Shown one piece after another: positions 34,125 through 45,059 of a DNA stretch of 64,000 bases. The position numbers were made by a program, and so were the translations under genes. The stretch is from assembly GCA_946811185.2 (NCBI GenBank), contig OX328105.1, forward strand, positions 32,863,394-32,927,393. Reading direction: 5' to 3'. Positions within the stretch are counted from its first letter, which is position 1, and every line of letters starts with the position of its first letter. The stretch comes from Hippopus hippopus (lineage: Eukaryota > Mollusca > Bivalvia > Cardiida > Cardiidae). Under the pieces are notes generated by a model. It worked only from the letters and a program-made list of their open reading frames with translations. It had not been told where the DNA came from and did no database searches.

Positions 34125-34307
34125 TTAAAAAGAAATGTAGGCAAAGTAGTTCATGTTTTGCAAAGAAATATTAAACATTCGGCGAACCTCGGGTGATCCT
34201 TTGATCAAGTCCCTCGGCTGTATCACGTAGCTTGGTATGCACCTATGTGGTACATTTCTTTGCCGGAAGCATACCGCTTGACGGTTCTTAAAATCGTAGC
34301 ACTCCAC
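34125..34307 (-). other. Protein-like motif, copy 2
   Basis: Reads ECYDFKNRQAVCFRQRN then VIQPRDLIKGSPEVRRM. It is a duplicate of the motif 0.9 kb away on the same strand. A nearby ATCGGCCGAAATGTGACGAG (34553) recurs as ATCGGCCGAGTTGTGACGAG (55954) beside a third copy. Confidence 0.3.
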
Positions 34308-35120
34308 TTAGAAAGTAAACACTGGTCACAAATTCCCTTAGGAATCTTTCGAAAAACATTTTCCATGACAAACAGTTTGTACATTTAATTTCTTAATCGG
34401 TCTATCAATTATCTTGGCATTTTTCAGCGATAGGCTGCTTGTCACCGTGGCTGTTGTTGTTTACAGGGCGCCGCCATGTTTAAGATCATGTGACTGGTAG
34501 CATTTCAAGATGGAAACCTCCTTGATACGGACGAAGTTAGATCTAGGTACGGAATCGGCCGAAATGTGACGAGTGAAATATTAAAGTAACACGATCGCTG
34601 AAAAAAAGAGCATGTTACAAACGAAAGAAACTGACGTCATTTCCTTTCTGTAATCAGATTTCTATTTTTTGACGGGAGTGATTAAAACATATAATATCAA
34701 AAATTATGAGCGGAATCCAATGATATAATTATCCTCACTTCCCGCCCATGCTGTAAATCGATATGAGACTGCAAAATTCGACTAAAAATTTCTAATATCA
34801 ACCGAGTCCGATATGTGGGGACTTTGACTGAATTTGACTTTTTCTTTTTTAATGTGTGTACATGGAGAGCCATCATGGGATCTTACGAGAAGTTACCCAG
34901 CCTCTGTTATAAAATGTTCTCCTTCAGTGAGTGTTCAGTAAGTTTTCTTGATTGTATGTTTATACCGAACGTAACTTGATCACGGCATTTCAGCTCCGAA
35001 CCCTAAGTTTTATTAAAACTGTATATCAACCAAATGCTTGACAAAAGCTTTCAAAAAATGATTAATTTTTATGGCTAAAAAATTGATAGCATTTCTTGTA
35101 TCTACATGTATATATAGATA

Positions 35121-35462
35121 ACCAGGCTAATTTTAGACCTACATTAAATAAGCAATCCTAAATGCTTACCAATTCTAGAAATCTAAAAAGTAACCCATTT
35201 TCTGACAAAACGCTAGACTTCCAGAATAACCAGGCTTATTTTAGACCTACATTAAATAAGCAATCCTAAATGCTTACCAATTCTAGAAATCTAAAAAGTA
35301 ACCCATTTTCTGACAAAACGCTAGACTTCCAGAATAATAACTCTAAAAAATTCACAAGGCTAATTTTAGACCTACATTAAATAAGCAATCCTAAATGCTT
35401 ACCAGTTCTAGAAATCTAAAATGTAACCCATTTTCTGACAAAACGCTAGACTTCCAGAATAC
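35121..35462. repeat. Three-unit 108-bp tandem repeat
   Basis: Units begin at 35121, 35229 and about 35355 with AAGGCTAATTTTAGACCTAC or a close variant and end ACGCTAGACTTCCAGAATA. Units 1 and 2 look almost identical; unit 3 is preceded by an 18-bp spacer. Confidence 0.92.
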
Positions 35463-35581
35463 TCTAGTGTATTCCAGTAAATCAAATCAGCTGTCTATCC
35501 TATTTTCAGACAAAGCTATTTTGTCTAAGCTATTTTTAGATAAATACGCTTACACACTGAAGCCACTTTGGTTTATCAGTT

Positions 35582-35631
35582 AATTTCTAACCCCTGATGA
35601 AGGCAGTATGCCGAAAGCGCTCGGGTAAATT
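35582..35631 (+). ncRNA. Probable type I hammerhead ribozyme
   Basis: Conserved box CTGATGA (35594-35600), stem II GGCA-GTA-TGCC (35602-35612), box GAAA (35613-35616), a two-bp stem III (A-GCGC-T, loop CG), and a TC cleavage dinucleotide with predicted cut after 35622. Stem I forms from ACCC (35590-35593) and GGGT (35623-35626), then a CTA bulge, then AATTT (35582-35586) with AAATT (35627-35631). Very short stem III is typical of hammerheads in animal retrozymes and Penelope-like elements. No reverse transcriptase is seen nearby, so it could be a non-autonomous retrozyme remnant. Activity is inferred. Confidence 0.6.
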
Positions 35632-35649
35632 TATTATTTCAACTGTTCG

Positions 35650-36860
35650 AGCACATTATATTTCTCACTTATAGATAAAATATATACATATCTAGTATCC
35701 TTTCTCAAAAACTGCTGCTGCATATGGCTATCTGTAGTAGTCTTTACCCAGCGACTGGAATTAGATCACGCCATATTTGTTCAAGAAAACTGACGGCATG
35801 TATATCTTTTTCCATCAAAGTCATAATCTCAACATGAAAATTATCAGGAAAGAATATTTAAAGCGGCAAGTATTTGGTAGCTCATTTTCTTTCTAAACTC
35901 TTAATTTTGTTATGTTGTTACCCAATCATGACCGGATACGGTCACTAGAGGCTATAATACACGAACAACCACATCGTGAACCAAGTGATAGCATTAAGTA
36001 ACTACCCCCCCCACACACACACACCTTCTGTCATTGTGCAGCTGACCACTTTCAAAAACATCATGTCAAAAGGAGAAATAGCTCCTACCATGAAATTTCT
36101 CATTTTGTTATAATATTTTCAAATGTCGCAATAATTAACAGATGAAAATTTTAAGTCCTAGTATTTATGTGCATTTTACAAGGACGTTTTCAAAGTCATC
36201 TGCTTTAATGTTAAAGAATCCTTTGTGCCAGTTTTAGTATATATGGGAAAAATTTGATTCACCCATCTTTTCATCGCCCCAAAAAATCAAATGTATCAGT
36301 CATTTAGAAAAAATCTTGTTTCTATTTCCTCAAGAATGTTATGTCATGAAAAATCGGACTGTGTGGATCAAAGATCCGGCTGCACAGAGTGTGCAGCCTG
36401 ATTTTGATCCACAGTCCCCAAGAGCTCAGATTAAACTTAAATCTTATTTTTTTTTCATTCTGAAGTTCTGAAGGCGTTAAACAGATTACGCGACTCACCT
36501 CTTATCTACTTATTGTGTATTTTATTTCCCAACTTAACCCCTGATAAAAGCCAATTGCTTGATTTAATACGTCTCGTGGGTATAAACTGTATAATGAAAT
36601 CCTGATAACTAGCTATCTACTGGGGAAAAATGGCGCAACCTTTTATCGAATCAAGGCGTCAAATCCATATATAAGAATCTCTTTTCTCAATGTTTTTAGA
36701 GTCACAGAGGGTTTTGAATTATTTTCTTATTTTTTTTTTCAAAGAGAGCATAAAATTATTATTAAAAAGTATTAATTTATTACCAATTTAAAGTATATTG
36801 CAGGAGATACTTTTGAAAACACCCCCAGTTACTTGGGATCACATAGTTTAACAAATACAT
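35650..36860. other. Mostly unique, one hairpin
   Basis: Only an A/B-type hairpin at about 36345-36420 (GATCCGGCTGCACAGAGTGT/GCAGCCTGATTTTGATCC) and a short (CA)n at 36011-36022 stand out. Confidence 0.5.
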
Positions 36861-36868
36861 GCTAATGA

Positions 36869-37143
36869 TGTATGCTCCGAGAAAAAGAGATTTTATCGCA
36901 TCTAGGTACTGTATTAGACTAAGCGAGTTGTCACATAATTATGGATCAAAAAACCTATTTTCTCTAAAATCCGGCTGAATCATGAGGTATAATGATCCTT
37001 AGACATGCAGAAAATTTACCAAAAACAAAAGGTTCCGACTATTGGCAGCCTGAGCTGTCTGCGCAGGCTGCCTGACATGAGCTGATACTTTTTGCAGACG
37101 CATAAACCCCTCCCCCCCTTTTCACACATGAGCATGACTCAAA
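36869..37143 (+). mobile_element. IR-C foldback element
   Basis: TGCTCCGAGAAAAAGAGATT to CACATGAGCATGACTCAAAT. The hairpin AGCCTGAGCTGTCTGCGCAG/GCTGCCTGACATG is diverged. A D-type remnant (TAGAAAACATTGTGTGAAAA) lies at about 37410-37440. Confidence 0.7.
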
Positions 37144-37847
37144 TACATTTGAAACTAGTCTCACAAAAAGAAAAAAAAAAATCCCTCATTAAACGATTTT
37201 TTTTTTGCCAGAGTATTCTCGAATGTGGTCTTGTGCTACAACATGAAAATCGGCACACTTGGTAAGCAGCTGACCTAAGCGCACTTACACAACCAAAATC
37301 GTACATGCGCATGTAGGTCCACAGTCACATCGTATACACACAATTCAAGATAACTCTTTCAGCGTCAAATATTTGAGCCAAGGGGGATAAAATGCATCTT
37401 TTGGAATAGTAGAAAACATTGTGTGAAAAGGAGAACTTTTCTTTTTTTTTTTTCACTTTTCTTTTTCAAAATCCTTATTCTTCAGGTTCGTTAAAATGTT
37501 AAAGGGTTCAACACAGCAGAGCATTAACAATTGCAGTACAATATAACAACCCAAGAAAATTGCTGATAAGCCCTTTTGCCAATCGATCGCAGAACCCTGA
37601 CACAATGAAGAAATATGCCAAGACAAGAGTTTTTTTTTAATCTTCAATGACGTCGAAAGCATTGACCAAAAATTAAGCAACTGCCTGTACCAGCAACTTC
37701 CCCTATTGTCCAGTAAGCATCCTTCGAAACTCAGAAGAGAAGGCAATGGATTTGTTATCTGAGATTAATGAGTTTTTGATTCCCACTGGTGCACTTGCGA
37801 AACCACGGCAAGACATGAATAAGTGGGCTGTCGCTTTGATTATAATT

Positions 37848-38217
37848 TTAAGGTATTACCCCCCTAACGCTTCTAGTGCAACATGGAATAAAATTTCTTG
37901 TTAGTTGATAAAAAAGGATTTATACTGATAGAATACTTTTGCACATTTTTAACCGACCAGAAATTCCTTTGATGTCTGTCTTGAAATTATTTGTTGATAC
38001 TTTTGTTAGTTTCCTGAAAAGGGAGGTAATTATTATCTCCCTTTGTAATGAGAATATAGTGGTTTTAGATTTACAAATGATAATTCTAAGAAGGAAAAAA
38101 AGGTAAAAGTGGCTCGGTGAAAGTAGTACAATAATACTCATTTTTAATCATAGCAAATTTTGTAGGATAATGTTATAGTGGAAATAGCTGTTTTCCATTA
38201 GGAGGATACTACCTTAA
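37848..38217 (+). mobile_element. Element N1
   Basis: TTAAGGTATTACCCCCCTAA to TTAGGAGGATACTACCTTAA: inverted ends with TTAA at both edges. Interior words CGCTTCTAGTGCAACATGGA, TTTTTAACCGACCAGAAATT and TTAGTTTCCTGAAAAGGGAG are shared with N2. An inner GGGAGGTAATTATTATCTCCC is palindromic. Confidence 0.8.
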
Positions 38218-38234
38218 GGATACCTTTTTGAAAG

Positions 38235-38455
38235 CAGTTCAACCATTTACCAAACAGTCCCAGGTTTTAAGGACCCTGAGGTAGAAGGCTTTTGAAAAAA
38301 TTATGGGAAAAGAAAATGCTGATTAGCAGCATTTTCTCCTTTTCTTATAATGTTTTCTTCCTTTTCAAAGACATTTTCCAACGTTTGATTTGAGTCAGAT
38401 TTAATTGATGTCTGCAAATGCTTTCAAATTGGACAAGTCAAAAATTTTGTTAAAG
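38235..38455 (+). mobile_element. IR-D copy
   Basis: TTCAACCATTTACCAAACAG, AGAAGGCTTTTGAAAAAATT, GAAAATGCTGATTAGCAGCA and GTCTGCAAATGCTTTCAAAT. An A-type hairpin remnant (AGACTGCACTGAACGTGAAG) follows at about 38580-38605. Confidence 0.7.
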
Positions 38456-38884
38456 TGCCTATTAAACATACCACTTCTCCATATTTTCTGGCAATATTAT
38501 CCGTGTTTTGTTGGGAAAGTTTACCCTTAATCTGCTACGCAAGACTCATCCCGACTAAGTGGACAGTGTAGATCAAGCTTAGACTGCACTGAACGTGAAG
38601 TCTGATCTAGTGTCTATACTGTCGGATACCGTGTGATTTGTCCAACAAAACTTACATTGAATCCTATACTTTGATTTTTAAAATCATTAGCACAAACTTT
38701 AATTTTTCTTTAAACCTTTTAAGACACTGTTACTTGTTTTCTTAAGAGAGACGGAATTAATTCTATAAGGGGACGAAAAACAGAATTTGGCAAATTTATG
38801 TTCCCTTTTTTAGCGGACAATGTAGATGAAGCTCAAACTATACTGAACTTGCCGTCTGATCTAGGACCTACATCCTTATATTTG

Positions 38885-39132
38885 TCTTTACCAAACAACA
38901 AAGTTTACGGCTTAACCAAATTCAAAGCATCTGCAGACGACAAATTAAGTTTGGTCCACATGATAAAAATTGACATTGAAAGAGTTGAAAACTTGGTGAG
39001 AAAAGGGAGAAAATGCTGTTCACCAGCATTTTCTCCTTTTCTCACAATGTTTTCAAAAGACCTCTTTCTCAAGATTTTTTTAGGGTTAAGGTTTAAAACT
39101 CTTAAAAATACCTGCCGACATCTGCTGTAAAG
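38885..39132 (-). mobile_element. IR-D copy
   Basis: CTTTACCAAACAACAAAGTT, CAAAGCATCTGCAGACGACA, a strong hairpin GAGAAAATGCTGTTCACCAG/CATTTTCTCC, then CCTCTTTCTCAAG. The right end has decayed to CTGTAAAGAGAC. Confidence 0.7.
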
Positions 39133-39628
39133 AGACACGGTGAACTTTTTAAGGTGGCGAAAGAAAGGAGAACCTAGCTATAGAGATTAAGTTTTACAAT
39201 AATTTGCTGAACGTGATACTGCATTCTACGGAAGTCTTAACGATGTCTTTCGGAGTAAGATTTTTTTCATTTCATTCGTTCTTTGTGTTTTACGGCATCA
39301 ACGTTATGACACAGTGGCCAGTGCACCTATCGATGCTCTCCTTTAGTTTCTCTTCCAACAACATTCAAAACATTCTATCTAAGCTACAGGCTTCTCTGCC
39401 ACATAAGCGGGGACAAAACAATAATAAGCGTTGAAACTGGAATATATCCGTGATTTTTAGCTAATTCCGGAAAACCTTTTGGCCAAGTCAACGATTCGAG
39501 CTTGCAACTCCTGTATAATATTGATCCATAGTTGCCATGGTTATGTTTTCTTTTATTTGGATTTAGGTTATTTCATAATACAGTAGACATCAAGTTGTTC
39601 AAATATGAGACTGACAGACGGACACATA

Positions 39629-40965
39629 CGAGGGCTGTTCGATATGTAATGTGTATTGTACCACAGCGCGATAACGCTTTGCATGATTTCGTGGATGATG
39701 ATACGCTTGAATAGCTCTATTCAATACCTTTCGAACGGTATAAACACGAGCCTTCAGCTCCACATAGTTTTAAACTTATAGTCATTTCAATAGAGCTAGT
39801 CGTTGACCATTGTTGTAAAAATGGTTGGGAAACGGATTAAGAATATTGAAGACATTAGAGCTTATATAAAAGTTCGCACAAAACTCGGTCATTCTGTAAT
39901 GCAGATTTTTACTGAATTGGGGGAAGTTTATGGGTCTGATAAGGTATCTTATGAGACAGTTCGTAGTTGGAGAAAGAAATTTCTGACTGGCACAGAGTCC
40001 GTCAAAGATGTAGCAAAATCTGGCCGACCTGTGACTTTAACAGGCAAGGCAAATGTCTCAAAAGTCAGGGAAAAATTTCAAAGTGATGGCAGATACACGA
40101 TTCGTGATATTGCCAACGCTGTTGGCATATCGCTATCGCGGGTGCATTTCATTTTGAGGCGTATTTTGAAAGTACGAAAGATTTCTGCCAGATGGATACC
40201 TCATATTGACAGATGACCAAAAACGGGTACGAGTACAAACCGCTAAGCAATTGCTCAAAATGTTTCTCAAATTCAGTCAAAGACAATTTGCAAACATTGT
40301 TACTGGTGACAAAACATGGGTTCACTATTTCGAACCAGTAAGAAAAATTGGAAACAAAATATGGCTAACTAAACACGGTAGAAGGCCTGTAGTTGCCAAA
40401 AGAAGCACAAGCACAAAGAAGGTTCTTTATTGCATATTCTTCTCATGTGATGGTATAGCCGTACAAATTCCGGTGCCGAAGGGCAAAAGTGTTACAGGTC
40501 GGTATTGCCGAGATGTTATACTAAAAAAGGTCAAGAAATATTATCTTAAACGACGCCCTGTGTCAGGATTTAGGCATGTTCGTCTACTTCATGATAATGC
40601 TCCATCACATACATCTGAGCTTGTGAAGCAATTTTTGAAGTCGGAGAAGGTTACCGTCTTGCCACACCCACCATACTCTCCAGATCTAGCCCCATGCGAC
40701 TTTTTCCTTTTTCCAAAACTTAAAAAGTTCTTATCTGGTCGTCGTTACAAGTCCCGACAAGCCCTTGGCTCAGCCATCAGTCAGTGCCTCAGAGGTCTAC
40801 CTAAATCAGCCTACCGTGACGCATTTCAGAAATGGATTCAGAGATTGAAATTATGTATTTCAAACCGCGGAGAATACTTTGAAGGGATGTAATGTTCATT
40901 TCACTATTTGAGTCGAATGCTTTTGAGATATCGTACAATACACATTACATATCGAACAACCCTCG
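39629..40965 (+). mobile_element. mariner (DD34D) element
   Basis: A 1,337-bp unit bounded by 33-bp inverted repeats (39629-39661, CGAGGGCTGTTCGATATG...; 40933-40965, mirror ending AACAACCCTCG) with a single mismatch. It is flanked by the TA duplication at 39627-39628 and 40966-40967. Size, TIR length, TA target and one internal transposase frame all fit mariner. The intact ends suggest a young insertion. The right flank abuts an IR-D copy. Confidence 0.93.
39803..40892 (+). pseudogene. mariner transposase, one frameshift
   Basis: The product would be the DNA-cutting and strand-joining enzyme that binds the element's inverted repeats and moves it to TA sites. The N-terminal frame (39803-40216; start at 39803 or the internal ATG at 39821, which gives MVGKRIKNIEDIRAY) carries two helix-turn-helix regions joined by AKSGRP, the expected linker. 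A one-base shift just after RWIPH (near 40191) moves the reading into the frame beginning TDDQKRVRV and running to 40892. That part has the catalytic aspartates in TGDKTW, HDNAPSH and PCDFFLFP; the last two are separated by 34 residues, which defines DD34D. TGDKTW replaces the commoner TGDE, leaving the aspartate intact. Combined length, about 350 residues, is normal. No other stop is seen, so the copy may be inactive only because of this shift, or the shift may be an assembly error. Confidence 0.93.
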
Positions 40966-41194
40966 TAAGTTCTTACCAAACGAACAAAAAAGGGCTTTTC
41001 GAAACTGAGAGCATTTGCAGACGATAATTCCAATGTGGCTGAAAAGCAAAAAAACTGTTTTAAAAGGATAGAAAAGATTGCCGTCAAAGGAGAAAATGCT
41101 GGTTACCAGCATTTTCTCTTTTTCCAACAATGTTTTCATAAGCCTTCCTTCTCAGGGTCGTTGAAACTCGGGGTTGTTTGTTCGTTAGGTTAAA
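40966..41194 (-). mobile_element. IR-D copy beside mariner
   Basis: TAAGTTCTTACCAAACGAAC, GAGAGCATTTGCAGACGATA, then the perfect hairpin GGAGAAAATGCTGGTTACCA/GCATTTTCTC, and GTTCGTTAGGTTAA. Its left TTAACCC is gone and replaced by the mariner boundary. Confidence 0.75.
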
Positions 41195-41346
41195 ATACAA
41201 CCAAAATGTGAATATGCAATCTGATCAGAGATAAGAATTTATGGCTTGATTAAAAGGAAGGAAAAAAGTTTCGACATTATTCAGAGGTCAGACTGGTCTT
41301 CGCCTTTCACAAAGGCTTATTATATCTCCCTTTACGGTGAAACTCG

Positions 41347-41705
41347 TTAACCCTTATCCTGCTAAATAAGTGAAATGAAGTTTTCAGGCTAACAGTAAAA
41401 CCCAAACCTTGCTATTTCAAAGATACGAGTATCTTGTGGGGAAAGATATCTCCTTATCGGACAGTGCAGATCCAAGATCAGACTGCACGTTCTGTGCAGT
41501 CTGATCTTGATTGTCTTGTCCAGATTGAAAGCATTTGCAGACGACAACTCAAATGTAGCCAAAAATGTTGGATTTGTCCTTAAAAGGGCAGAGAACATCG
41601 TGGGGAAAGAAGAAAATGCTGGTTACCAGGATTTCCTTATTTACTCTCAACGTTTTCAATAGCCTTCTTCCTCAAGGTATTTAAAACTCGTGTTTGTTTG
41701 TAGAA
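41347..41705 (+). mobile_element. IR-A fused to IR-D
   Basis: An IR-A left half and full hairpin (TTAACCCTTATCCTGCTAAA ... GTGCAGTCTGATCTTGATTG) passes at about 41513 straight into minus-strand IR-D (TCTTGTCCAGATTGAAAGCA, TTTGCAGACGACAACTC, GAAAATGCTGGTTACCAGGA). Neither the A right end nor the D left end is present. Confidence 0.75.
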
Positions 41706-41716
41706 ATGTCAAGTCC

Positions 41717-41943
41717 TTTAATTCTTTACCACACGACAAAAAATGTGAACTTGTCGAAATTAAAAGTATTTGCAGACGACTTTTTAAATGTGGATAATAT
41801 GACAGAAATTGTCCTGGATAGGTTAGAAAACATGGTGGTTAAGGGAGAAATCCTGGTTGCCAGTATTTTTTTTTCTTACAACGTTTTCAAATGGTTATTT
41901 CCTTAAGTTCCTTAAATCCGTGATTGTTTAGTAAAGTGTTAAG
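41717..41943 (-). mobile_element. IR-D copy
   Basis: TTTAATTCTTTACCACACGA, AAAAGTATTTGCAGACGAC, a half-decayed hairpin GGAGAAATCCTGGTTGCCAG, and TTGTTTAGTAAAGTGTTAA. Confidence 0.65.
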
Positions 41944-42157
41944 CCCTTGCAAAAAAGTCTTGTGGTATTTTTTTTTTCAGAGAAGACTAACGTTATTGAA
42001 ACATTGTGCGGGCAACCAGCATTTCTCTCCCGATAAAGTCTTTATGCTTTCAAAGACAAAACCAATTGAATTACATTTGCGTTATCGTCTACAAATACAC
42101 ATGATCGAAACTTTTTGCTTTTGACCGGTGTACCTCATGATTCAGTCGGTTATTATA

Positions 42158-42527
42158 TATGAGCCGCGCTCTGTGAAAAGGGGGCTTAATGCATCTGCGA
42201 AAAGTTTCGACCCAGGTCAGCCTGCGCAGTCCGCGCAGGCTGACCTGGGCCGAAACTTTTCGCTATTGGTCGATTTTCTGCATGTCAAAGGATCAGTCTA
42301 CCTCATGATTGAGTCGGTTGTTTAAAAAAAAAGTGGCTATTATGGATCCATAAGTATTTGATGGCTTTATTGGTATGATGGATTACGGAGATGCATTAAG
42401 CCCCCTTTTGCCAGAGCATGGCTCATATAAAATGGATTTTGTGGATCCATAATGATGTGATGACTTGCTTTGTATCATACGTTTCATGGAGATGCATTAA
42501 ATTCCCTTTTGTCAGAGCACGGCTCAT
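42158..42527 (-). mobile_element. IR-C plus a partial second copy
   Basis: 42158-42427 is the best-preserved C: ATGAGCCGCGCTCTGTGAAA, hairpin CGACCCAGGTCAGCCTGCGC with a near-perfect mirror, GTCGATTTTCTGCATGTCAA, and CCAGAGCATGGCTCATA. At 42430-42527 the far half is repeated in tandem (AATGGATTTTGTGGATCC to CAGAGCACGGCTCAT). Confidence 0.88.
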
Positions 42528-42891
42528 AGACTTAAAGTCTTGATGAGTAAATATTGTGTCACCTCGCACAGCTGAATATTTTTTTCCCCTTTTAAAGGGG
42601 TATTGATACTTTCTTTGACAATTCATACGGACTTGACAAATAACCCTTAGTTGGATGGGAAAGGGGAAAAAAGTGCCCCCGGGAACATCAGAAAGTTCAA
42701 AGTTCAAAGTTTAAAACCATAGTCGGCGACAACAGAGCTTTGTGGCCAACAGACGTTTGGTCGTGTAAAACATGTGTTAAGTACTTCGTATGCAATAAAC
42801 CTATAGCGTATTTCACAGTAAAAATACAAAAAATAAAAAAAAAAAAAACCGGTAATTCCTCGTGTTTTATACATGCAATTTCATTCATGTT

Positions 42892-43268
42892 TTAAGGTCT
42901 ACGACCCCTAACGCTTCTAGTGCAACATGGAATGAAATTTATTGTCTGTTGATAAATGAGGATTTTTACTGATATACTTTTGCACATTTTTAACCGACCA
43001 GAAATTCCTTTAATGTCTATTTCGAAATTATTCGTTGAAAATTTTGTTAGTTTCCTGAAAAGGGAAGTAATTATTATCTCCCTTCGTAATGAGAATATAG
43101 TGGTTTTAGATTTATAAATGATAAATCTAAGAAGAAAAAAAAAACCGGAAAAAGTGGCTCGTTTAAAGTAGTAACGTTACAATAATACTCATTTTTAATC
43201 ACATCAAATTTTGTAGGATGCTATTATAGTGGAAAAAGCTGTTTTCCTTTAGGGGTCGTAGACCCTAA
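42892..43268 (+). mobile_element. Element N2
   Basis: TTAAGGTCTACGACCCCTAA to TTAGGGGTCGTAGACCCTAA, with interior as N1. The final TTAA has become CTAA. Flanks on either side share GTAATTCCTCG and GTGTTTTA-AGTC/AGGTC words, a weak direct repeat (about 42760-42895 and 43318-43480). Confidence 0.78.
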
Positions 43269-43556
43269 TCCTAAAGCCTTTTTTGCACGCGAATGAAAAG
43301 GGCCTTACGACATTCGGTCGTGTTAAAAACGTTTGTTAGTTGTTGTTGTGCAATAGCGGCTATGGCGGTAAGCAACGGAATAGGGTTTTTGACAGTAAAT
43401 ATATGAAAATCTCTGTAATTCCTCGCTTTTTCTACATGTACATGTATTTCTAGTCGTGTTTTAAGTCTTCATCCATTTTTGTTGTCGAATCTTAAATAGC
43501 AGACTTTAATAACATTTTCTAAAAAGTTCCGAGATGAAATCTGAATTAATGTCCCT

Positions 43557-43770
43557 TTAACCCGTATCCTGCCGAATCTAATTTGTAGACGATTACATAA
43601 GACGACTCCGCAAAGTTTATTGGCATTGAGCTGGGTTTATATGACCAAAACTACTGATAAAGCAGCGGAGAGTGTAGAGCAAGATCAGACTGCACGCACG
43701 TGCAGGCTGATCTTGCTTTACACTCTCTGCAAAATGCATATTCGGTCGCGTTCGGCAGGATAAGGGTTAA
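43557..43770 (+). mobile_element. IR-A variant with long TIRs
   Basis: TTAACCCGTATCCTGCCGAA is mirrored by TTCGGCAGGATAAGGGTTAA. The centre is GCAAGATCAGACTGCACGCA/CGTGCAGGCTGATCTTGC. The interior between end and hairpin differs from the other A copies, so this is a subfamily. Confidence 0.82.
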
Positions 43771-43888
43771 AAGGAAAAGTATCTAGATAATACATTTTGA
43801 TGACAAGTCTTGCTAGAATATCAGTGGAAAGAAGAAGAAAGCAAAACAGTAAAAACGAAAAACAATTTACGGTGTTGTTCATGCAAAC

Positions 43889-44375
43889 TTATTATACTGC
43901 AAAGAAATTTCTCGTGATCTGATTGGATAATATGCCCCGAACATATATATCATGTACACTGGCAAAACCAACGTAAAGGCAGTTTTCCTTTCGGGAGCCC
44001 CGTATACATGACTACACTTTCAACACAACATCCAAAATGGCGGCGTCGATCAAGATTAACATCAAGATTATGCACCAAACTGCACGTTTTACCAAGGTTT
44101 CAGTGACGTCAGTTCCCAGTTTTCATTGAATTGGGGCACTCAGAAGGGAAATTCTACTTCGTCAGCGTACTCAATTTTTGAAACCAAAAACAGGAAAATT
44201 TCGCTTAACACACGTTGGAATGGTAAAACACTGCAGTATAATAAATTCGTTGTACGGTCAGGTGGCAGAGAACTTGGAAACTTGTTCACGGCTGTGGTGA
44301 ATCATGTCGCCACCTGGGCGACATGATTCACCACAGCCGTGAACAGGTTTCCAAGTCCCCTGCCACCTGACCGTA
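43889..44375 (+). mobile_element. Element F2, terminal-hairpin element
   Basis: Same content as F1. The hairpin arms extend further (GTTGTACGGTCAGGTGGCAG mirrored by CTGCCACCTGACCGTACAAC), and its loop is reduced to CACCTGG around GGCGACATGATTCACC. A deletion removes one of two TGACGTCAGT repeats relative to F1. Confidence 0.82.
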
Positions 44376-44489
44376 CAACTAATAATGTACACAAATTTCC
44401 TACCTTCCAAGGGTCCTGTATGTTCGTCCTATCTCCAAAGATACGGCAACAACAGCAGCTCTGAAATGAGAGAGAAAAAGGATGATACG

Positions 44490-44753
44490 TTTGAGTCATT
44501 CTCTGTGAAAAAGAGGTTAAAAGCATTTGCAAATAGTATCGCACCAGGTCAGCCTGCGCAGACTGACCTGGAACGATACCCTTTATTACTGGTCAATTTT
44601 CTGCATGTCTGAGGACCAGTGTAGATCTACCTCATTGGTTGTTGACCAAAACGAATTTTACAGATCCGTACTTACTTGATGACTTGTTTGGTAAGATGCA
44701 TCAAGGAAGAGGCAATAAACCCCCTTTTGCCAGAGCATGTCTCATTTGTTTTC
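44490..44753 (-). mobile_element. IR-C with short hairpin
   Basis: TTTGAGTCATTCTCTGTGAA, CACCAGGTCAGCCTGCGCAG running directly into ACTGACCTGG, and TGGTCAATTTTCTGCATGTC to CCAGAGCATGTCTCATTT. The hairpin has lost its central CCGCGCAGG. Confidence 0.75.
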
Positions 44754-45059
44754 TCTGATAGAAGCAAATAGCCCTAATTGCAACGGAAACAAAATACTTA
44801 TAGCTAATCAAAGTAAGCTTTTCTTCACAAGTGTAGTCTCATTCATAGTTTTCAGACTTTAGGTAGGCACCTACCAAAAACTCTTACAAGCTCCAAAAAG
44901 GACAAACATCTAAAATAAAGGAAAGGAAACATTATTTTTTAACCGACTGGAAAAAAATGTTATAAGTAATTGTTGCTTTCTTCACAACGTTTTCAAAAAC
45001 TGTGCACGGCAGGGATATATGGCAGCGTTTTTGCACAGTTTTGGGTTCAATTCTCTATT

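Noticed and set aside
38798..39130. 110-codon + frame
   Set aside because: Lies almost wholly within a minus-strand IR-D copy. The same residues (for example SPAFSPF) recur in other IR-D readings.
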